This document shows positions 24,420 to 37,945 of a stretch of DNA of 64,000 nucleotides, piece by piece. How positions within the stretch are numbered: position 1 is the first letter of the stretch; every line of letters begins with the position of its first letter. This DNA is from Haematobia irritans (lineage: Eukaryota > Arthropoda > Insecta > Diptera > Muscidae): positions 95,768,852 to 95,832,851 of the forward strand of contig NC_134401.1 of NCBI RefSeq assembly GCF_050003625.1, in the 5' to 3' direction. The position numbers and the translations under genes were made by a program. The notes below the pieces were generated by a model. That model saw only the letters and a program-made list of their open reading frames with translations, did not search any database and had not been told where the DNA came from.

Positions 24420-26880
24420 AGATATGGGCAAAAAAAGTTTTTCATATAAAAATTTCAATTTTTTTGGGATTTGGGTGGATTTTTCAATTTTTTGATGGTG
24501 GTCACGAATTATCGTCCTTTTCGCTCTAGGACGCATATTTAAGGAGATATGGCCAAAAGAAGTTTTTCATATAAAAATTTCAATTTTTTTAGGATTTGGG
24601 TGGATTTTTCAATTTTTTGATGGTGGTCACAAATTATCGTCCTTTTCGCTCTAGGACGCATATTTAAGGAGATATGGCCAAAAGAAGTTTTTCATATAAA
24701 AATTTATATTTTTTTAGGTTTTGGGTGGATTTTTGAATATTTTGAGGGTGGTCACGAATTATCGTCCTTTTCGCTCTAGGACGCTTAGTTTAGGAGATAT
24801 GGCCAAAATAAGTTTTTCATATAAAAATTTCAATTTTTTTAGGATTTGGGTGGATTTTTCAATTTTTTGATGGTGGTCACGAATTATCGTCCTTTTCGCT
24901 CTAGGACGCATATTTAAGGAGATATGGCCAAAAGAAGTTTTTCATATAAAAATTTCAATTTTTTTAGGTTTTGGGTGGATTTTTGAATTTTTTGAGGGTG
25001 GTCACGAATTATCGTCCTTTTCGCTCTAGGACGCTTAGTTTAGGAGATATGGCCAAAATAAGTTTTTCATATAAAAATTTCGATTTTTTTAGGTTTTGGG
25101 TGGATTTTTCAAATTTTTGAGGGTGGTCACGAATTATTGTCCTTTTCGCTCTAGGACGCATATTTAAGGAGATATGGCCAAAAGAAGTTTTTCATATAAA
25201 AATTTCAATTTTTTTAGGTTTTGGGTGGATTTTTGAATGTTTTGAGGGTGGTCACGAATTATCGTCCTTTGCGCTATAGGACGCATATTTAAGGAGATAT
25301 GGCCAAAAGAAGTTTTTCATATAAAAATTTAAATTTTTTTAGGTTATGGGTGGATTTTTCAATTTTTTGAGGGTGGTCACGAATTATCGTCCTTTTCGCT
25401 CTAGGACGCATATTTAAGGAGATATGGGCAAAAAAAGTTTTTCATATAAAAATTTCAATTTTTTTGGGATTTGGGTGGATTTTTCAATTTTTTGATGGTG
25501 GTCACGAATTATCGTCCTTTTCGCTCTAGGACGCATATTTAAGGAGATATGGCCAAAAGAAGTTTTTCATATAAAAATTTCAATTTTTTTAGGATTTGGG
25601 TGGATTTTTCAATTTTTTGCTGGTGGTCACAAATTATCGTCCTTTTCGCTCTAGGACGCATATTTAAGGAGATATGGCCAAAAGAAGTTTTTCATATAAA
25701 AATTTATATTTTTTTAGGTTTTGGGTGGATTTTTCAATTTTGTGATGGTGGTCACGAATTATCGTCCTTTTCGCTGTAGGACGCATATTTAAGGAGATAT
25801 GGCCAAACGAAGTTTTTCATATAAAAATTTCATTTTTTTTTAGGTTTTGGGTGGATTTTTCAATTTTTTGATGGTGGTCCCGAATTATCGTCCTTTTCGC
25901 TCTAGGACGCATATTTAAAGAGATATGGTCAAAAGAAGTTTTTCATATAAAAATTTCAATTTTTTTAGGTTTTGGGTGGATTTTTGAATTTTTTGAGGGT
26001 GGTCACGAATTATCGTCCTTTTCGCTCTAGGACGCATATTTAAGGAGATATGGCCAAAATAAGTTTTTCATATAAAAATTTCAATTTTTTTAAGTTTTGG
26101 GTGGATTTTTCAATTTTTTGAGGGTGGTCACGAATTATCGTCCTTTTCGTTCTAGGACGATTAGTTTAGGAGATATGGCCAAAATAAGTTTTTCATATAA
26201 AAATTTCAATTTTTTTAGGATTTGGGTGGATTTTTCAATTTTTTGATGGTGGTCACGAATTATCGTCCTTTTCGCTCTAGGACGCATATTTAAGGAGATA
26301 TGGCCAAAATAAGTTTTTCATATAAAAATTTCAATTTTTTTAGGTTTTGGGTGGATTTTTGAATATTTTGAGGGTGGTCACGAATTATCGTCCTTTTTGC
26401 TCTAGGACGTTTAGTTTAGGAGATATGGCCAAAATAAGTTTTTCATATAAAAATTTCAATTTTTTTAGGATTTGGGTGGATTTTTCAATTTTTTGATGGT
26501 GGTCACGAATTATCGTCCTTTTCGCTCTAGGACGCATATTTAAGGAGATATGGCCAAAATAAGTTTTTCATATAAAAATTTCAATTTTTTTAGGTTTTGG
26601 GTGGATTTTTGAATTTTTTGAGGGTGGTCACGAATTATCGTCCTTTTCGCTCTAGGACGCATATTTAAAGAGATATGGCCAAAAGAAGTTTTTCATATAA
26701 AAATTTCAATTTTTTTAGGATTTGGGTGGATTTTTCAATTTTTTGATGGTGGTCACAAATTATCGTCCTTTTCGCTCTAGGACGCATATTTAAGGAGATA
26801 TGGCTAAAAGAAGTTTTTCATATAAAAATTTCAATTTTTTTAGGTTTTGGGTGGATTTTTGAATTTTTTGAGGGTGGTCA
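24420..26880 (+). repeat. Higher-order satellite block, copy 1 (offset 4983)
   Basis: This block matches 29403-31863 with a constant offset of 4983 bp, about 40 monomers. Shared rare markers are GGTGGTCCCGAATT (25875 and 30858), TTTTCGTTCTAGGACGATT (26146 and 31129) and TTTTGCTGGTGG with CACAAATT (near 25617 and 30600). The copies are not identical: a few single-base differences are visible, for example CCAAACGAAG at 25803 against CCAAAAGAAG at 30786. The CTGGTGG marker also occurs once more, 1250 bp upstream near 24367. Confidence 0.8.
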
Positions 26881-29402
26881 CGAATTATCGTCCTTTTTGC
26901 TCTAGGACGCTTAGTTTAGGAGATATGGCCAAAAGAAGTTTTTCATATAAAAATTTCAATTTTTTTAGGATTTGGGTGGATTTTTCAATTTTTTGATGGT
27001 GGTCACAAATTATCGTCCCTTTCGCTCTAGGACGCATATTTAAGGAGATATGGCCAAAAGAAGTTTTTCATATAAAAATTTCAATTTTTTTAGGTTTTGG
27101 GTGGATTTTTGGATTTTTTGAGGTTGGTCACGAATTATCGTCCTTTTCGCTCTAGGACGCTTAGTTTAGGAGATATGGCCAAAATAAGTTTTTCATATAA
27201 AAATTTCAATTTTTTTTAGGATTTGGGTGGATTTTTCAATTTTTTGATGGTGGTCACGAATTGTCGTCCTTTTCGCTCTAGGACGCATATTTAAGGAGAT
27301 ATGGCCAAAAGAAGTTTTTCATATAAAAATTTCAATTTTTTTAGGATTTGGGTGGATTTTTCAATTTTTTGATGGTGGTCACAAATTATCGTCCTTTTCG
27401 CTCTAGGACGCATATTTAAGGAGATATGGCCAAAAGAAGTTTTTCATATAAAAATTTATATTTTTTTAGGTTTTGGGTGGATTTTTCAATTTTGTGATGG
27501 TGGTCACGAATTATCGTCCTTTTCGCTGTAGGACGCATATTTAAGGAGATATGGCCAAAAGAAGTTTTTCATATAAAAATTTCATTTTTTTTTAGGTTTT
27601 GGGTGGATTTTTCAATTTTTTGATGGTGGTCACGAATTATCGTCCCTTTCGCTCTAGGACGCATATTTAAAGAGATATGGTCAAAAGAAGTTTTTCATAT
27701 AAAAATTTCAATTTTTTTAGGTTTTGGGTGGATTTTTGAATTTTTTGAGGGTGGTCACGAATTATCGTCCTTTTCGCTCTAGGACGCATATTTAAGGAGA
27801 TATGGCCAAAATAAGTTTTTCATATAAAAATTTCAATTTTTTTAGGTTTTGGGTGGATTTTTCAATTTTTTGAGGGTGGTCACGAATTATCGTCCTTTTC
27901 GCTCTAGGACGATTAGTTTAGGAGATATGGCCAAAATAAGTTTTTCATATAAAAATTTCAATTTTTTGTGGATTTGGGTGGATTTTTCAATTTTTTGATG
28001 GTGGTCACGAATTATCGTCCTTTTCGCTCTAGGACGCATATTTAAGGAGATATGGCCAAAATAAGTTTTTCATATAAAAATTTCAATTTTTTTAGGATTT
28101 GGGTGGATTTTTGAATATTTTGAGGGTGGTCACGAATTATCATCCTTTTTGCTCTAGGACGCTTAGTTTAGGAGATATGGCCAAAATAAGTTTTTCATAT
28201 AAAAATTTCAATTTTTTTAGGATTTTGATGGTGGTCACGAATTATCGTCCTTTTCGCTCTAGGACGCATATTTAAGGAGATATGGCCAAAAGAAGTTTTT
28301 CATATAAAAATTTCATTTTTTTTTAGGTTTTGGGTGGATTTTTCAATTTTTTGATGGTGGTCACGAATTATCGTCCTTTTCGCTCTAGGACGCATATTTA
28401 AAGAGATATGGTCAAAAGAAGTTTTTCATATAAAAATTTCAATTTTTTTAGGTTTTGGGTGGATTTTTGAATTTTTTGAGGGTGGTCACGAATTATCGTC
28501 CTTTTCGCTCTAGGACGCATATTTAAGGAGATATGGCCAAAATAAGTTTTTCATATAAAAATTTCAATTTTTTTAGGATTTGGGTGGATTTTTCAATTTT
28601 TTGAGGGTGGTCACGAATTATCGTCCTTTTCGCTCTAGGACGCATATTTAAGGAGATATGGCCAAAATAAGTTTTTCATATAAAAATTTCAATTTTTTTA
28701 GGTTTTGGGTGGATTTTTGAATATTTTGAGGGTGGTCACGAATTATCGTCCTTTTTGCTCTAGGACGCTTAGTTTAGGAGATATGGCCAAAATAAGTTTT
28801 TCATATAAAAATTTCAATTTTTTTAGGATTTGGGTGGATTTTTCAATTTTTTGATGGTTGTCACGAATTATCGTCCTTTTCGCTCTAGGACGCATATTTA
28901 AGGAGATATGGCCAAAAGAAGTTTTTCATATAAAAATTTCAATTTTTTTAGGTTTTGGGTGGATTTTTGAATTTTTTGAGGGTGGTCACGAATTATCGTC
29001 CTTTTCGCTCTAGGACGCTTAGTTTAGGAGATATGGCCAAAATAAGTTTTTCATATAAAAATTTCGATTTTTTTAGGTTTTGGGTGGATTTTTGAAATTT
29101 TTGAGGGTGGTCACGAATTATCGTCCTTTTCGCTCTAGGACGCATATTTAAGGAGATATGGCCAAAAGAAGTTTTTCATATAAAAATTTCAATTTTTTTA
29201 GGTTTTGGGTGGATTTTTGAATGTTTTGAGGGTGGTCACGAATTATCGTCCTTTGCGCTATAGGACGCATATTTAAGGAGATATGGCCAAAAGAAGTTTT
29301 TCATATAAAAATTTAAATTTTTTAGGTTATGGGTGGATTTTTCAATTTTTTGAGGGTGGTCACGAATTATCGTCCTTTTCGCTCTAGGACGCATATTTAA
29401 GG

Positions 29403-31863
29403 AGATATGGGCAAAAAAAGTTTTTCATATAAAAATTTCAATTTTTTTGGGATTTGGGTGGATTTTTCAATTTTTTGATGGTGGTCACGAATTATCGTCC
29501 TTTTCGCTCTAGGACGCATATTTAAGGAGATATGGCCAAAAGAAGTTTTTCATATAAAAATTTAAATTTTTTTAGGATTTGGGTGGATTTTTCAATTTTT
29601 TGATGGTGGTCACAAATTATCGTCCTTTTCGCTCTAGGACGCATATTTAAGGAGATATGGCCAAAAGAAGTTTTTCATATAAAAATTTATATTTTTTTAG
29701 GTTTTGGGTGGATTTTTGAATATTTTGAGGGTGGTCACGAATTATCGTCCTTTTTGCTCTAGGACGCTTAGTTTAGGAGATATGGCCAAAATAAGTTTTT
29801 CATATAAAAATTTCAATTTTTTTAGGATTTGGGTGGATTTTACAATTTTTTGATGGTGGTCACGAATTATCGTCCTTTTCGCTCTAGGACGCATATTTAA
29901 GGAGATATGGCCAAAAGAAGTTTTTCATATAAAAATTTCAATTTTTTTAGGTTTTGGGTGGATTTTTGAATTTTTTGAGGGTGGTCACGAATTATCGTCC
30001 TTTTCGCTCTAGGACGCTTAGTTTAGGAGATATGGCCAAAATAAGTTTTTCATATAAAAATTTCGATTTTTTTAGGTTTTGGGTGGATTTTTGAAATTTT
30101 TGAGGGTGGTCACGAATTATCGTCCTTTTCGCTCTAGGACGCATATTTAAGGAGATATGGCCAAAAGAAGTTTTTCATATAAAAATTTCAATTTTTTTAG
30201 GTTTTGGGTGGATTTTTGAATGTTTTGAGGGTGGTCACGAATTATCGTCCTTTGCGCTATAGGACGCATATTTAAGGAGATATGGCCAAAAGAAGTTTTT
30301 CATATAAAAATTTAAATTTTTTTAGGTTATGGGTGGATTTTTCAATTTTTTGAGGGTGGTCACGAATTATCGTCCTTTTCGCTCTAGGACGCATATTTAA
30401 GGAGATATGGGCAAAAAAAGTTTTTCATATAAAAATTTCAATTTTTTTGGGATTTGGGTGGATTTTTCAATTTTTTGATGGTGGTCACGAATTATCGTCC
30501 TTTTCGCTCTAGGACGCATATTTAAGGAGATATGGCCAAAAGAAGTTTTTCATATAAAAATTTCAATTTTTTTAGGATTTGGGTGGATTTTTCAATTTTT
30601 TGCTGGTGGTCACAAATTATCGTCCTTTTCGCTCTAGGACGCATATTTAAGGAGATATGGCCAAAAGAAGTTTTTCATATAAAAATTTATATTTTTTTAG
30701 GTTTTGGGTGGATTTTTCAATTTTGTGATGGTGGTCACGAATTATCGTCCTTTTCGCTGTAGGACGCATATTTAAGGAGATATGGCCAAAAGAAGTTTTT
30801 CATATAAAAATTTCATTTTTTTTTAGGTTTTGGGTGGATTTTTTAATTTTTTGATGGTGGTCCCGAATTATCGTCCTTTTCGCTCTAGGACGCATATTTA
30901 AAGAGATATGGTCAAAAGAAGTTTTTCATATAAAAATTTCAATTTTTTTAGGTTTTGGGTGGATTTTTGAATTTTTTGAGGGTGGTCACGAATTATCGTC
31001 CTTTTCGCTCTAGGACGCATATTTAAGGAGATATGGCCAAAATAAGTTTTTCATATAAAAATTTCAATTTTTTTAAGTTTTGGGTGGATTTTTCAATTTT
31101 TTGAGGGTGGTCACGAATTATCGTCCTTTTCGTTCTAGGACGATTAGTTTAGGAGATATGGCCAAAATAAGTTTTTCATATAAAAATTTCAATTTTTTTA
31201 GGATTTGGGTGGATTTTTCAATTTTTTGATGGTGGTCACGAATTATCGTCCTTTTCGCTCTAGGACGCATATTTAAGGAGATATGGCCAAAATAAGTTTT
31301 TCATATAAAAATTTCAATTTTTTTAGGTTTTGGGTGGATTTTTGAATATTTTGAGGGTGGTCACGAATTATCGTCCTTTTTGCTCTAGGACGCTTAGTTT
31401 AGGAGATATGGCCAAAATAAGTTTTTCATATAAAAATTTCAATTTTTTTAGGATTTGGGTGGATTTTTCAATTTTTTGATGGTGGTCACGAATTATCGTC
31501 CTTTTCGCTCTAGGACGCATATTTAAGGAGATATGGCCAAAATAAGTTTTTCATATAAAAATTTCAATTTTTTTAGGTTTTGGGTGGATTTTTGAATTTT
31601 TTGAGGGTGGTCACGAATTATCGTCCTTTTCGCTCTAGGACGCATATTTAAAGAGATATGGCCAAAAGAAGTTTTTCATATAAAAATTTCAATTTTTTTA
31701 GGATTTGGGTGGATTTTTCAATTTTTTGATGGTGGTCACAAATTATCGTCCTTTTCGCTCTAGGACGCATATTTAAGGAGATATGGCTAAAAGAAGTTTT
31801 TCATATAAAAATTTCAATTTTTTTAGGTTTTGGGTGGATTTTTGAATTTTTTGAGGGTGGTCA
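29403..31863 (+). repeat. Higher-order satellite block, copy 2 (offset 4983)
   Basis: Second copy of the block at 24420-26880, with the same order of rare monomer variants. Similarity fades near 31870, where copy 2 continues with TTTTCGCTGTAGG while copy 1 has TTTTTGCTCTAGG. The duplicated material is therefore about 2.5 kb, separated by about 2.5 kb of other monomers. Confidence 0.8.
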
Positions 31864-34800
31864 CGAATTATCGTCCTTTTCGCTGTAGGACGCATATTTA
31901 AGGAGATATGGCCAAAAGAAGTTTTTCATATAAAAATTTCAATTTTTTTAGGTTTTGGGTGGATTTTTGAATTTTTTGAGGGTGGTCACGAATTATCGTC
32001 CTTTTCGCTCTAGGACGCATATTTAAAGAGATATGGTCAAAAGAAGTTTTTCATATACAAATTTCAATTTTTTTAGGTTTTGGGTGGATTTTTGAATTTT
32101 TTGAGGGTGGTCACGAATTATCGTCCTTTTCGCTCTAGGACGCATATTTAAGGAGATATGGCTAAAAGAAGTTTTTCATATAAAAATTTCAATTTTTTTA
32201 GGTTTTGGGTGGATTTTTGAATTTTTTGAGGGTGGTCACGAATTATCGTCCTTTTCGCTGTAGGACGCATATTTAAGGAGATATGGCCAAAAGAAGTTTT
32301 TCATATAAAAATTTCAATTTTTTTAGGTTTTGGGTGGATTTTTGAATTTTTTGAGGGTGGTCACGAATTATCGTCCTTTTCGCTCTAGGACGCATATTTA
32401 AAGAGATATGGTCAAAAGAAGTTTTTCATATAAAAATTTCAATTTTTTTAGGTTTTGGGTGGATTTTTGAATTTTTTGAGGGTGGTCACGAATTATCGTC
32501 CTTTTCGCTCTAGGACGCATATTTAAGGAGATATGGCCAAAAGAAGTTTTTCATATAAAAATTTCAATTTTTTTAGGTTTTGGGTGGATTTTTGAATTTT
32601 TTGAGGGTGGTCACGAATTATCGTCCTTTGCGCTATAGGACGCATATTTAAGGAGATATGGCCAAAAGAAGTTTTTCATATAAAAATTTCAATTTTTTTA
32701 GGTTTTGGGTGGATTTTTGAATTTTTTGAGGGTGGTCACGAATTATCGTCCTTTTCGCTCTAGGACGCTTAGTTTAGGAGATATGGCCAAAATAAGTTTT
32801 TCATATAAAAATTTCAATTTTTTTAGGTTTTGGGTGGATTTTTGAATTTTTTGAGGGTGGTCACGAATTATCGTCATTTTCGCTGTAGGACGCATATTTA
32901 AGGAGATATGGCCAAAAGAAGTTTTTCATATAAAAATTTCAATTTTTTTAGGTTTTGGGTGGATTTTTGAATTTTTTGAGGGTGGTCACGAATTATCGTC
33001 CTTTTCGCTCTAGGACGCATATTTAAAGAGATATGGTCAAAAGAAGTTTTTCATATAAAAATTTCAATTTTTTTAGGTTTTGGGTGGATTTTTGAATTTT
33101 TTGAGGGTGGTCACGAATTATCGTCCTTTTCGCTCTAGGACGCATATTTAAGGAGATATGGCCAAAAGAAGTTTTTCATATAAAAATTTCAATTTTTTTA
33201 GGTTTTGGGTGGATTTTTGAATTTTTTGAGGGTGGTCACGAATTATCGTCCTTTTCGCTATAGGACGCATATTTAAGGAGATATGGCCAAAAGAAGTTTT
33301 TCATATAAAAATTTCAATTTTTTTAGGTTTTGGGTGGATTTTTGAATTTTTTGAGGGTGGTCACGAATTATCGTCCTTTTCGCTCTAGGACGCTTAGTTT
33401 AGGAGATATGGCCAAAATAAGTTTTTCATATAAAAATTTCGATTTTTTTAGGTTTTGGGTGGATTTTTGAAATTTTTGAGGGTGGTCACGAATTATCGTC
33501 CTTTTCGCTCTAGGACGCATATTTAAGGAGATATGGCCAAAAGAAGTTTTTCATATAAAAATTTCAATTTTTTTAGGTTTTGGGTGGATTTTTGAATGTT
33601 TTGAGGGTGGTCACGAATTATCGTCCTTTGCGCTATAGGACGCATATTTAAGGAGATATGGGCAAAAAAAGTTTTTCATATAAAAATTTCAATTTTTTTG
33701 GGATTTGGGTGGATTTTTCAATTTTTTGATGGTGGTCACGAATTATCGTCCTTTTCGCTCTAGGACACATATTTAAGGAGATATGGCCAAAAGAAGTTTT
33801 TCATATAAAAATTTCAATTTTTTCGGGATTTGGGTGGATTTTTCAATTTTTTGATTGTGGTCACAAATTATCGTCCTTTTCGCTCTAGGACGCATATTTA
33901 AGGAGATATGGCCAAAAGAAGTTTTTCATATAAAAATTTCAATTTTTTTAGGTTTTGGGTGGATTTTTGAATTTTTTGAGGGTGGTCACGAATTATCGTC
34001 ATTTTCGCTGTAGGAAGCATATTTAAGGAGATATGGCCAAAAGAAGTTTTTCATATAAAAATTTCAATTTTTTTAGGTTTTGGGTGGATTTTTCAATTTT
34101 ATGATGGTGGTCACGAATTATCGTCCTTTTCGCTGTAGGACGCATATTTAAGGAGATATGGCCAAAAGAAGTTTTTCATATAAAAATTTCATTTTTGTTT
34201 AGGTTTTGGGTGGATTTTTCAATTTTTTGATGGTGGTCACGAATTATCGTCCTTTTCGCTCTAGGACGCATATTTAAAGAGATATGGTCAAAAGAAGTTT
34301 TTCATATAAAAATTTCAATTTTTTTAGGTTTTGGGTGGATTTTTGAATTTTTTGAGGGTGGTCACGAATTATCGTCCTTTTCGCTCTAGGACGCATATTT
34401 AAGGAGATATGGCCAAAATAAGTTTTTCATATAAAAATTTCAATTTTTTTAGGTTTTGGGTGGATTTTTCTATTTTTTGATGGTGGTCACGAATTATCGT
34501 CCTTTTCGCTCTAGGACGCATATTTAAGGAGATATGGCCAAAAGAAGTTTTTCATATAAAAATTAAATTTTTTTTAGGTTTTGGGTGGATTTTTGAATTT
34601 TTTGAGGGTGGTTACGAATTATCGTCCTTTTCGCTCTCGGACGCATATTTAAGGAGATATGGCCAAAAGAAGTTTTTCATATAAAAATTTCAATTTTTTA
34701 GGTTTTGGGTGGATTTTTCAATATTTTGATGGTGGTCACGAATTATCGTCCTTTTCGCTGTAGGACGCATATTTAAGGAGATATGGCCAAAAGAAGTTTT

Positions 34801-35439
34801 TCATATAAAAATTTCATTTTTTTTTTAGGTTTTGGGTGGATTTTTCAATTTTTTGAGGGTGGTCACGAATTATCGTCCTTTTCGCTTTAGGACGCATATT
34901 TAAAGAGATATGGTCAAAAGAAGTTTTTCATATAAAAATTTCATTTTTTTTAGGTTTTGGGTGGATTTTTGAATTTTTTGAGGGTGGTCACGAATTATCG
35001 TCCTTTTCGCTCTAGGACGCATATTTAAGGAGATATGGCCGAAAGAAGTTTTTCATATGAAAATTTCATTTTTTTTAGGTTTTGGGTGGATTTTTGAATT
35101 TTTTGAGGGTGGTCACGAATTATCGTCCTTTTCGCTCTAGGACGCATATTTAAGGAGATATGGCCAAAAGAAGTTTTTCATATAAAAATTTCAATTTTTT
35201 TTGGTTTTGGGTGGATTTTTGAATATTTTGAGGGTGGTCACGAATTATCGTCCTTTTCGCTCTAGGACGCATATTTAAGGAGATATGGCCAAAAGAAGTT
35301 TTTCATATAAAAATTTCAATTTTTTTAGGATTTGGGTGGATTTTTCAATTTTTTGATGGTGGTCACAAATTATCGTCCTTTTCGCTCTAGGACGCATATT
35401 TAAGGAGATATGGCTAAAAGAAGTTTTTCATATAAAAAT

Positions 35440-35640
35440 TTCAATTTTTTAGGTTTTGGTGGATTTTTGAATTTTTTGATGGTGGTCACGAATTATCGTC
35501 CTTTTCGCTCTAGGACGCTTAGTTTAGGAGATATGGCCAAAATAAGTTTTTCATATAAAAATTTCAATTTTTTTAGGTTTTGGGATATGGCCAAAAGAAG
35601 TTTTTCATATGAAAATTTCATTTTTTTTAGGTTTTGAGTG
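35440..35640 (+). repeat. Truncated monomer junction
   Basis: GGTTTTGGTGG has lost one or two G in the usual GGTTTTGGGTGG. The following unit is cut so that AGGTTTTGG joins directly to GATATGGCC (35584), omitting the GGTCACGAATTATCG and TAGGACGC segments. A 75-codon + strand frame and a 68-codon - strand frame run across it; neither resembles a protein family. Confidence 0.65.
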
Positions 35641-35935
35641 GATTTTTGAATTTTTTGAGGGTGGTCACGAATTATCGTCCTTTTCGCTGTAGGACGCATA
35701 TTTAAGGAGATATGGCCAAAAGAAGTTTTTCATATAAAAATTTAAATTTTTTTAGGTTTTGGGTGGATTTTTGAATTTTTTGAGGGTGGTCACGAATTAT
35801 CGTCCTTTGCGCTATAGGACGCATATTTAAGGAGATATGGCCAAAAGAAGTTTTTCATATAAAAATTTAAATTTTTTTAGGTTATGGGTGGATTTTTCAA
35901 TTTTTTGAGGGTGGTCACGAATTATCGTCCTTTTC

Positions 35936-35985
35936 GCTCTAGGACGCATATCTAAGGAGATATGTCTCTAGGACGCATATTTAAG
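35936..35985 (+). repeat. Short partial monomer
   Basis: TAGGACGCATATCTAAGGAG, then GATATG, is immediately followed by TCTCTAGGACGCATATTTAA. This unit therefore stops about 30 bp after its start and the next begins at once. It is a deletion junction inside the array. Confidence 0.7.
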
Positions 35986-37738
35986 GAGATATGGCCAAAA
36001 GAAGTTTTTCATATAAAAATTTCAATTTTTTTAGGTTTTGGGTGGATTTTTGAATTTTTTGAGGGTGGTCACGAATTATCGTCCTTTTCGCTCTAGGACG
36101 CATATTTAAGGTGATATGGCCAAAATAAGTTTTTCATATAAAAATTTCAATTTTTTTAGGTTTTGGGTGGATTTTTCAATTTTTTGAGGGTGGTCACGAA
36201 TTATCGTCCTTTTCGCTCTAGGACGCATATTTAAAGAGATATGGTCAAAAGAAGTTTTTCATATAAAAATTTCAATTTTTTTAGGTTTTGGGTGGATTTT
36301 TGAATTTTTTGAGGGTGGTCACGAATTATCGTCCTTTTCGCTATAGGACGCATATTTAAGGAGATATGGCCAAAAGAAGTTTTTCATATAAAAATTTCAA
36401 TTTTTTTAGGTTTTGGGTGGATTTTTCATTTTTTTGAGGGTGGTCACGAATTATCGTCCTTTTCGCTGTAGGACGCTTAGTTTAGGAGATATGGCCAAAA
36501 TAAGTTTTTCATATAAAAATTTCAAATTTTAGGTTTTGGGTGGATTTTTGAATATTTTGAGGGTGGTCACGAATTATCGTCCTTTTTGCTGTAGGACGCA
36601 TATTTAAGGAGATATGGCCAAAAGAAGTTTTTCATATAAAAATTTCAATTTTTTAGGATTTGGGTGGATTTTTGAATTTTTTGAGGGTGGTCACGAATTA
36701 TCGTCCTTTTCGCTGTAGGACGCATATTTAAGGAGATATGGCAAAAAGAAGTTTTTCATATAAAAATTTCAATTTTTTTTAGGTTTTGGGTGGATTTTTG
36801 AATATTTTGAGGGTGGTCACGAATTATCGTCCTTTTTGCTGTAGGACGCATATTTAAGGAGATATGGCCAAAAGAAGTTTTTCATATAAAAATTTCAATT
36901 TTTTTAGGATTTGGGTGGATTTTTGAATTTTTTGAGGGTGGTCACGAATTATCGTCCTTTTCGCTGTAGGACGCATATTTAAGGAGATATGGCAAAAAGA
37001 AGTTTTTCATATAAAAATTTCAATTTTTTTTAGGTTTTGGGTGGATTTTTGAATTTTTTGAGGGTGGTCACGAATTATCGTCCTTTTCGCTCTAGGACGC
37101 ATATTTATGGAGATATGGCCAAAAGAAGTTTTTCATATAAAAATTTAAATTTTTTTAGGTTTTGGGTGGATTTTTGAATATTTTGAGGGTGGTCACGAAT
37201 TATCGTCCTTTTCGCTCTAGGACGCATATTTAAGGAGATATGGCCAAAATAAGTTTTTCATATAAAAATTTCAGTTTTTTTAGGTTTTGGGTGGATTTTT
37301 GAATTTTTTGAGGGTGGTCACGATTTATCGTCCTTTTCGCTCTAGGACGCATATTTAAGGAGATATGGCCAAAATAAGTTTTTCATATAAAAATTTCAAT
37401 TTTTTTAGGTTTTGGGTGGATTTTTGAATATTTTGAGGGTGGTCACGAATTATCGTCCTTTTTGCTCTAGGACGCTTAGTTTAGGAGATATGGCCAAAAG
37501 AAATTTTTCATATAAAAATTTCAATTTTTTTAGGATTTGGGTGGATTTTTCAATTTTTTGATGGTGGTCACGAATTATCGTCCTTTTCGCTCTAGGACGC
37601 ATATTTAAGGAGATATGGCCAAAAGAAGTTTTTCATATAAAAATTTCAATTTTTTAGGTTATGGGTGGATTTTTCAATTTTTTGAGGGTGGTCACGAATT
37701 ATCGTCCTTTTCGCTCTAGGACGCATATTTAAGGAGAT

Positions 37739-37945
37739 ATGGCCAAAAGAAGTTTTTCATATAAAAATTTCAATTTTTTTAGGTTTTGGGTGGATTTTTT
37801 GAGGGTGGTCACGAATTATCGTCCTTTTCGCTCTAGGACGCTTAGTTTAGGAGATATGGCCAAAAGAAGTTTTTCATATAAACATTTCAATTTTTTAGGA
37901 TTTGTTTATTATCGTCCTTTTCGCTCTAGGACGCATATTTAAAGA
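37739..37945 (+). repeat. Two consecutive truncated monomers
   Basis: Near 37795 GGGTGGATTTTTTGAGGGTGG lacks the GAATT of a normal unit. Near 37900 AGGATTTG joins TTTATTATCGTCC, so the GGTGGATTTTT...CACGAA portion is missing. A 67-codon frame spans the region as a result of these deletions. I regard it as non-coding. Confidence 0.65.
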
